64,000 bases of DNA, taken from contig CM037589.1 in NCBI GenBank assembly GCA_021018995.1, positions 60,648,101 to 60,712,100 of the forward strand, read 5' to 3'. The notes beneath the pieces are model-generated. The model had not been told where the DNA came from and did not search any database. It saw nothing but the letters and a program-made list of their open reading frames with translations. The stretch comes from Chloranthus sessilifolius. Taxonomy: Eukaryota; Streptophyta; Magnoliopsida; Chloranthales; Chloranthaceae. A program made the position numbers and the translations under genes. Each line of letters opens with the position of its first letter. Within the stretch, counting starts at the first letter, position 1. Positions 57,176 through 64,000 of the stretch are shown piece after piece.

Positions 57176-57847
57176 CAGAATATTATTAATATGTTTTCTT
57201 GTAGAGAGAGAATCAGAACAGAAAAAAGGTGAAGATAGATAGGAGGGATGGGAGATGCCTTATCCTAATTAAAAAGGATGAAAACTGGAAAAAAAATAGC
57301 TGTTATAGGATCTATTGCCATTTATGTCGGCGAACAGACTATCCTTACTACTGTACTTGCTATTACATAGTTTTTGTATCCGATTTTATTTTTTTTTCTT
57401 TTGTATTTTGTGCTATTTTTCCTTTAATGTTTTCTTCATTACAAGCTTATTTTATGGGGTTTCAGTTAAATTTGGCATTTTTGAAGGTACTAATGATTTC
57501 TGTCAAATTCTTATCTCCTTTGATTAAAATATGACTTATCTAACCTCTTTATCATAAGATTTGAAGGCCACTCCCTTACATAAAAATTATATAAGGCCTC
57601 CTTTCTTTGGATTTGCAATCTCTCATATTTGAGGACCAGATTTGGCTTGATCAACTTGATAATTTTTTCAAGAAACGGTAAGAAAAGGAGTTGAGATTTT
57701 GAACCGGATCAGCCCCAACCAAAACCTGAACCACTTTTATGTAGAAAAAATATTTGGAGTTGTCCGATCAAGCCTGCTTTATATCAGATCATGGGGATCG
57801 TTTTACTGATATACCCACTTTCCCGAGTTGTATATGCTAAACTCATT

Positions 57848-58270
57848 GGGTTGTTTTCAATCATATGATAGCCACCATTTTTCACCTCAAAAGTTTACAC
57901 AACGGATCTTGAGGCCGTGGGCTTACCATCAGCCTAAGATTTTCAAGTACCATTAGATGGTCATTTTTTTAATGCAAGTGGCACACATCCCAAAAACATG
58001 ATCTATGAGTATGATTTTTTTAACACTTTCTCGGGATGTGTGCAAGACGAAAAAAAAAACTAATTGTATGATGGTACACCTATGATCTCAAGATCCCTTC
58101 TGTGAAAGATTGGGGCGGAAAACAATCTCCATTTGATTCAAAGGAGTGGAACACATCACGCTCAAAAGCGATTTTAGATTCACTTTTTGGGATTTGTGCC
58201 ACATGAAATGAATTAAAAATTGACGGTTTGATGCACACCAATGCTCTTAAGATCATGATCATGGGCGACA
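57848..58270. repeat. Palindromic repeat family, full copy plus a half-copy
   Basis: 57848-58148 holds both arms (CACACAACGGATCTTGAGGCC ... GGATGTGTGCAAGACG ... CTATGATCTCAAGATCCCTT). 58149-58270 is an additional right half (CACTTTTTGGGATTTGTGCC, AAATTGACGGTTTGATG). Confidence 0.65.
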
Positions 58271-58299
58271 TCAAATAAGGTTCTCGCCTACACTAAAAA

Positions 58300-58650
58300 T
58301 CCATTGATTGGGTTGAATTTGACAATGGAGATCGATTTTCATCCCACTTTTCCCTAAGATTGAGAGATCATGAGCACACCATACAAATGATCAATTTTTT
58401 ATTCCATTTGGCACGGATCCCAAAAAGTGACTCAATCATGTGAGACTCATCACGCTCAAGAGTGATTTTATATCCACTTTTTGGGATTTGTTGGGATTTG
58501 TACCACATGAAATGAAAAGTTGACGGTCTGATGACACAATCAAGCGGGTGCAAGATTTGGATGAAAATTGATCTCCATCGTTTGATTCAACCGAGTCAAT
58601 GGGTGTTTTATATAGGCGCTCTCAATAATTGGGTAGGCGCGAACAGAGCT
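58300..58650. repeat. Palindromic repeat family copy
   Basis: Left arm with GGAGATCGATTTTCATCCC and TTTGGCACGGATCCC. Right arm with CCACTTTTTGGGATTTG (the last part duplicated: TTTGTTGGGATTTG), TTGACGGTCTGATGACAC and GAACAGAGCTATCC at the end. Confidence 0.68.
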
Positions 58651-58734
58651 ATCCAACACCAATTTACATTGAGGGGCTATTACTTACACACAAGATTAGT
58701 GAGATTAGTGTCATGACACATAGTTTAGAAAGAA

Positions 58735-59190
58735 AGACGATATTTTTGGGACTTGTGCCACGTTGAACGCCATCTAAGAAATTTGATTTGAAGGCCATAG
58801 TGTAAAGATCTTTGATGCCAAAGATTGGCATAAAACATGATCTCTATAATATGATTCAACACAGTCAAAGCCAATATGATGGTACACCATTGATATCAAG
58901 ATTGATTGTGTGAAAGATTGGTGTGAAAAATAATCTGCATGGTCCTGTCAATGGGTTGCACTGGATTTTGGACGTAAGGGCCATATTTTGAGGATTTGTG
59001 ACACACGGAACAAAAACTGACCATCCGATAGGTGTGTCATAATCTCCCTATCTAATTTGTGGAAGATTAGGATGAAAGACAATTTCCATCAACTGATCTG
59101 AAGCAGTCAGAGATTTTCAAGGGCTCTGAGATGTAGGCGCTTTCAGAGAACGCATGGGCATGAAAAGAGGTACCCTTGGTTCAATCTCTA
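58735..59190. repeat. Palindromic repeat family, two overlapping right halves
   Basis: Two successive right-arm-like segments (ACTTGTGCCACGTTGAA...AAAGATTGGCATAAAACATG and GGATTTGTGACACACGG...GGAAGATTAGGATGAAAG), ending TGAAAAGAGGTACCC. Confidence 0.55.
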
Positions 59191-59657
59191 AGTGGGTTTA
59201 TTACCAAGTTCATTTTTGCAGTTGCACACTCCTGCTTATCTATTCTCAATTTCTTAGTTGGGATAGCCGACTTTCGGACTTAAAAATAGTTTAGATTTTT
59301 AAAGCCCACTTGGCCCAAACTCAGCCCAACTAATAATGAGTTAAGTTGGGTTTAAGACTAATTTTAAATTGAGCCTATTACTCGAGATCTCCAGCCCAAA
59401 TCAAACAAGTAGGGTAGCAGGCTTGGTCAGCCTAACCTATTGACGCCCGTACATAGAGTCAGATTTTATGTTCAAATGGAAAAGAACTTAATAAATAAAA
59501 CATGGTATTATACACTAAACCAAGCAATTTTAAAAACTTCTTTTTTATTTTTTTCAAGAATATTTTTTTTTCATAAAAAAAATAAATATATTTTACTGAT
59601 AAAATTAATGTATATTTACTAATAAAAAAAACGTACACACTTTACTAATAAAGAAAA

Positions 59658-59660
<3 letters not shown>
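59191..59660. other. Non-coding AT-rich DNA
   Basis: Nothing recognisable. A few hAT-like GGCTTGGTCAGCC words lie around 59420. Confidence 0.4.

Positions 59661-59702
<42 letters not shown>
59661..59702. repeat. (TA)n microsatellite
   Basis: About 20 TA units. Confidence 0.95.
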
Positions 59703-59708
<6 letters not shown>

Positions 59709-59749
59709 GAGTACCTTTAAATTTACCCACTGAATCTTTGAGCTCACCC

Positions 59750-60060
59750 CTGATGAAAGCCCATTCACTGCTTTAAATCGGATGTAAAGATCGATTTTTG
59801 TCGTAATCATTCACACGATGAATATCGATATTCAAAGAGTACCATTAAAAGTCTTTTGAATAGATATTATTACCAACATAGTCACAAAAATGGCCAAAAT
59901 TTTGAAAAATTCGCGAATTTAAGGTCCCCCAAATTAATCCCGAATTATTTGCGAATTATTCGAAAATTCGTTAGATCACAAAAAATCATGAATAATTCAC
60001 GAATTCCTGAAATTTTCAAAAAATGTGACTTACTAATTTTTTAAATATATATTTTTTAAT
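59750..60060. repeat. Repeat traces: palindromic family end and AATTCGCGAATT-type element
   Basis: 59753-59860 resembles one end of the palindromic family (CACTGCTTTAAATCGGATG, CATTCACACGATGAATATCG). 59880-60060 is rich in GCGAATTATTCG words in both orientations, like 44500-44660 and 46380. Confidence 0.45.
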
Positions 60061-60560
60061 TTTTTGATTTTCCTCACCGATTTTCCCTTTGAATATTTCC
60101 TCGAACTTCCTGGATTTGTTGGATTTTTTCGAAGTTTAACATTGCTAAACTATTACCAAACCCCGATTTGGTGATTGATTACCAATAGGTTGTCTGCTAC
60201 TTCAATTTTTTACCAAAGATTTTGATTATAAAATTTACTTCCATCTACTCAAATATGATGATGATAATGATAATATGCATAATTATGATAGATGGCAATA
60301 AATCAAAGTCAAACAACATGAAAATAGAATCCCCATGCTTGTATAAGAATGCATGATATTCTATAAGTCTCTTAACAGAAATTATATGCGTTACAACAAG
60401 AAAGGGGAGATGAAGAGTCAAGAGAGTTATATATGTAATTACGGAATAAGTAAGAAAATAAATGGAAACATAAAAGGGCAATTTGAACAACAATATTTTA
60501 TTTTATTCTATAAATAATAAGTTAGTAGAAATAGAAGCAAGTTCTTAGTCCTATATATTA
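60061..60560. other. Non-coding AT-rich DNA
   Basis: No gene seen. Confidence 0.4.
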
Positions 60561-60562
60561 TC

Positions 60563-60719
60563 GAGTACCATTATTCACATCCCATGAGACTGCTTTCTCC
60601 CAGTGTTGAAAACCCCCACTAAAAGATGACTCTTTTAAAATTCACACCCCCACTTTATTTTGTCATTATTTTTTACTAGGGTGAGAAAGTAGTCTTGTGA
60701 GGTGTGAATAACGGTATCC
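60563..60719. repeat. Short MITE-like inverted repeat, about 157 bp
   Basis: The left arm GAGTACCATTATTCACATCC, continuing ATGAGACTGCTTTCTCCC, is nearly complementary to the right arm (GTGAGAAAGTAGTCTTGTGA followed by GGTGTGAATAACGGTATC). The loop is about 75 bp. The terminal ATTCACA-CC motif resembles the terminus of the larger palindromic family. Confidence 0.72.
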
Positions 60720-60824
60720 TACATTATTAACACATTATAATTTTATTTTGGTTGATATTACTATTTACCATGACACTACTTTATATTATAGCTATATCAC
60801 TTGAACAAAAGACAAATATGTTGA

Positions 60825-61120
60825 TTGTTTTCAAACAAAAATATAAATCATTTTCCGTCCCATTTCTTAAAACAATCAATCTTGAGATCATAGGCCTACT
60901 AACGAACGGAGGGATGTTAATTCAATGTGTCATACATCTAAAAAATTGAAAGCGATCATAGAAGTACCATCAAACCTCTTCACAATCACTTTTTGGGATG
61001 TGTGTCACATGGAATCAACATCAGACCATTTAATAATAGGCTCATGATCTCAATATCTATTGTGTTAAAATATAGGAACAACCTCCATTGTCTTTTTTAA
61101 AGCAATCAACTAATTTTCTT
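60825..61120. repeat. Palindromic repeat family copy
   Basis: The right arm is well kept (AATCACTTTTTGGGATGTGT, GTCACATGGAATCAACATC, GCTCATGATCTCAATATC). The left arm is diverged (ATCAATCTTGAGATCATAGG, ATGTGTCATACATC). Confidence 0.66.
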
Positions 61121-62280
61121 TTATTTACGTGAAGTGATTGTAACATAAAGTGGGATGGTAGTAACACCGACCTTTATTTATAAATTAGTAAATAATAAAG
61201 ATTATTGATACATAGATAACATTTTGATTGTCATATAATGTCACATGTTTGCATGCTATCATATCTGTTAAATTAGCCTTAAAAGTTAGACACATAAGGT
61301 ATGACTAGACATATTTCAGAGTTTCAAATATTAGAATACATACATATACAAAATTAAGAGCATGATTATAGTGAAAAATTCTCTTTAAGAACGCGTATAA
61401 TATTTTATTTAACTAGATAATTAAATTCTCTTATGTTAGTTTAATTGAACGACTCATGTTACACTATGTCTCAAATGGAACGATCATTACCCTATTTATT
61501 TATTTTATTTTAGTGTCAAAACTCTTTTATAAGTACATTAATTTTTTTTTAATTACTGTAAAACATTAAATGTCTATTTTTTTGTAATAAAATAATAGTA
61601 TTAAGAAAATTGAAGATATCTAACAATGTGAATAAATAAATAAAAATTAACAAAAGAAAATTTATTTAGAGTGTACACGTACATTTTTACCAGTCTTATA
61701 AAAATAACATAAATACATATCAAATCAGGTCCAAATCGGATTAGGTCTAAAATCTCAAGGACGGAACCCAACCCAAGTACAAAATGGATCAGGTCTCCTC
61801 CAACGTGTACTAAGCCTGGACCCATATAAATATAGATTGGTAGAAAGCGAACCACAATCATCGGTGCCTAAGAAAAAACAAAACCAAGACCAGATAAATG
61901 TACTTCCGGTATGACACTAAACTGCAATAAGTTGCAAAAATCAATCTTCCTATCATCTGGGTGGCAGTTGCAGGCTAACATGGATAATATCGAAGAGCAC
62001 ACCAGGTGGACAAGCAAGTGAGGAGCTATTATCTTATAGGGCGCCATGCACATTGATTTCAAGTGGTTGAACCATATTACTAAAAAAAACTGGAATTTTT
62101 TTTTTTTTTTTAAATGACTAAGTTACCCTGGTGGTTGCACCTAGGGTAACTTAGTCAACGATCTAGCAAATACCCATTGTCTTCTACCTTAGGTAGGGTC
62201 CTATCGACTGACAAAGACGAACTTCGATGTGCCAATGCTAGATTATAAACTCTTTATCTCTTTTTTCTTAAATCTTTTCT
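61121..62280. other. Intergenic DNA, no gene found
   Basis: AT-rich. Around 61700-61850 there is decayed hAT-like sequence with GGTCCAAATCGGATTAGGTC words. Nothing else is recognised. Confidence 0.4.
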
Positions 62281-62291
62281 TTAAGAAACTG

Positions 62292-62395
62292 AAATCTGAG
62301 AGAGGGTCTTCTTTCCATGTGGAGCCTCCATTAATGGAAGCTCAAATCTGAGAGAGGGTCTTCTTTCCATGTGGAGCCTCCATTAATGGAAGCTC
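62292..62395. repeat. 52-bp tandem duplication
   Basis: AAATCTGAGAGAGGGTCTTC... through ATTAATGGAAGCTC occurs twice, identically, at 62292 and 62344. Confidence 0.93.
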
Positions 62396-62549
62396 CACAA
62401 ATTTTTTCTGTACATGCAGATTATAAAACATGAAATTTAGATTCGTATCAATAGACTGCCATTAAAGTTCAAAAGTGATCAGTCGTAACACAATAATCAG
62501 CAGCTATCAATTTTATATAAAACTGTTAATCTAAGATCGCCTGTGAAAG

Positions 62550-62617
62550 AGCTGGGAGAGAGAGAGAGAGAGAGAGAGGGGTTGAAAGAGAACGGTTCAG
62601 AGAGAGAGAGAGGGGGT

Positions 62618-62654
<37 letters not shown>

Positions 62655-62735
62655 GAAGAGAGGGGAGAACCGTTAAGACGGTGAGAGAGGTTTAGAGAGA
62701 GAAAGAGGGAGAGTGGTTTAGAGGGTGAGCGAGGT

Positions 62736-62771
<36 letters not shown>

Positions 62772-62825
62772 GTGTTTAGAAGGAGAGAGAACGGTGGAGA
62801 GATGGTGGGGTGAGAGAGAGAGAGC
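62550..62825. repeat. GA-rich microsatellite cluster
   Basis: Six or more (GA)n runs are separated by GGTTTAGA/GAACGGT words, with one GTGTGTGT run at about 62735. The whole stretch is purine-rich on the plus strand. Confidence 0.93.
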
Positions 62826-63084
62826 TTTTTATTTAAGGTGCAATTTTTTTCTTAATTTTGGATGCAATCATAGGAAACATGTGCAAGGACAAATTAGGTA
62901 AATGATTGACTTGAAGAGGCATTTTCATATGAAAGATATCCCCAATTGGGATTAATGGACGAGTAAAGGGGGAAGGAACTTCACTCCCATTTCCATTTCC
63001 ATTTCCACTTCCACGGTATCTTATAATATAATAGAAGAAATGTCACGTCTGACTCAAGGAAAGCAACTTCACAGGCTCAGTGCT

Positions 63085-63295
63085 TTACAGTGCCCGAGGA
63101 GGGATATAGAGAAGGATCAGATGAAGGGCATTCCATATGTCTGTTGGAAGCTTGATGTACGCCCAGACGTGTACACGGCCGGACATTGCCTATGCTGTGG
63201 GTTTACTAACTAGATACCAAAGTCACCCAGGTATGGAGCATTGGAAAGCTGCCTTCAAAGTAATGAGATATCTTCAGGGGACCAGAGACTAAATG
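63085..63295 (+). pseudogene. Copia reverse transcriptase C-terminal scrap
   Basis: Frames read QCPRRDIEKDQMKGIPY, then GSLMYAQTCTRPDIAYAVG, LLTRYQSHPGMEHWKAAFKV and MRYLQGTRD, with frame slips. This matches the RT thumb region of copia elements and corresponds to 9430-9640 of the copia element above, but it is a different family member. No LTRs flank it. Confidence 0.85.
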
Positions 63296-63534
63296 ATCAC
63301 ATAACGGCAGCTTAGCGCGTATTCTCGTATCGTATGATAAAGTCAAGTAAAGACTAGAGCATAGCGCATAAGGCACTCAAGCGTGCTTCAAGCGAGAAAA
63401 AGTTTGTTTGATAAACCAGGAGCCCTAATCTCTTATGGAAAAACAGTGGGAACGCGGTCAAATAGATCAATGGTTGGCCCGCAATCACTTGAAAACTAGA
63501 GATTCTTTCTTTGAAACCATACGCTACATGTGTG

Positions 63535-63835
63535 AAACCATTGGCTGCTTCTGCTTTGGCTCAGACAAATGGAGATTGTTTTTCGTCCCAATCTTTCACA
63601 TAATAGATTTTAACATACATGAGATTACCATCAGACAATCAAATATTAATTTCATATTGCACATCCTAAAAAGTGACCCAAGAACCATGTTTGATGGTAT
63701 GTCTACAATCATATGTGTGCCACAGGGAATCAACATCTAACCATCTTAAGGTAATGAATCAAGATATATTGCATAGAAGATTATTGGGACAAAAATGATC
63801 TCCATGACCAATTCAAAGCAGCCAATGAGTTTGCA
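63535..63835. repeat. Palindromic repeat family copy
   Basis: Left arm TTTTTCGTCCCAATCTTTCAC and TACCATCAGACAATC. Right arm GTGTGCCACAGGGAATCAAC and GAAGATTATTGGGACAAAAATG. The open frame at 63435-63740 runs through it and is probably chance. Confidence 0.66.
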
Positions 63836-64000
63836 CGTATAATTGATGGTTGCCAAAAATGAATCTCTAGAGGCAGTAATGGTCCATATTACAATGACGG
63901 TTTGGGCCAGTAATATAAGGTTGACAATATGGCAACCTGAAGGTGGCAGGCTCGAGCTCAGCTTGCTATAAATAAATAAAAATTAAAAATAACGTATCCA
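63836..64000. other. Window end, non-coding
   Basis: No feature seen. Confidence 0.4.

Noticed and set aside
57004..57189. 61-codon plus-strand frame
   Set aside because: It is built from a palindromic-repeat end and a (TA)n tract.

Overview
This is AT-rich nuclear DNA from a flowering plant. The evidence is a plant-specific trihelix transcription factor gene with an intron, plant lineages of LTR retrotransposons (a TNT1-94-like Ty1/copia element and a chromodomain Ty3/gypsy element of Tekay/Del type), CACTA, hAT and Harbinger-type DNA elements, L1-type LINE remains, and fragments of plant genes (R2R3-MYB, tau-class GST, ribosomal protein P0, a MOSC-domain protein). I cannot name the species. 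Only one gene looks intact; almost everything else is transposon-derived.

Layout. 1-4.76 kb: decayed repeat DNA with several small tandem arrays. 4762-10991: a complete but dead copia element (LTRs 502 and 532 bp, target duplication CACTA). 12074-29001: a nest on the minus strand. The outer element has copia-like LTRs (513 and 477 bp), a PBS and a PPT but no gag-pol; just inside its 5' end it carries the start of a GST reading frame. A 12.6-kb gypsy element (15843-28406, target duplication CACCT) has landed inside that GST frame. The gypsy gag/protease junction holds a 115-bp insert with GT-AG ends whose removal restores the reading frame. The gypsy 3' LTR has itself lost its middle, which is replaced by a piece of another LTR element carrying five TCAATCGATTGA palindromes.

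29.0-33.6 kb: intergenic repeats, a miniature CACTA-type element and an L1 fragment. 33574-43024: a 9.45-kb CACTA element (target duplication AAT) that carries an R2R3-MYB first exon and about two thirds of a ribosomal protein P0 gene. It sits exactly at the start codon of the decayed first exon of a MOSC-domain gene (43026-43183). 43.2-50.3 kb: LINE remains split by a palindromic element, and several inverted-repeat elements.

50446-55221: an intact two-exon GT-3-type trihelix gene (306 residues), with a 1.83-kb hAT-type insertion in its 3.86-kb intron. 55.4-59.2 kb: directly downstream of the gene, a dense cluster of a roughly 300-410 bp palindromic repeat family, which also recurs at 2.7, 46.5, 47.0, 52.4, 60.8 and 63.5 kb. 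The window ends with GA-rich simple repeats and a copia RT scrap.

The elements do not form a pathway. The biological interest lies in nesting order, gene capture, and possible effects of the insertions on the MOSC and GT-3 loci.
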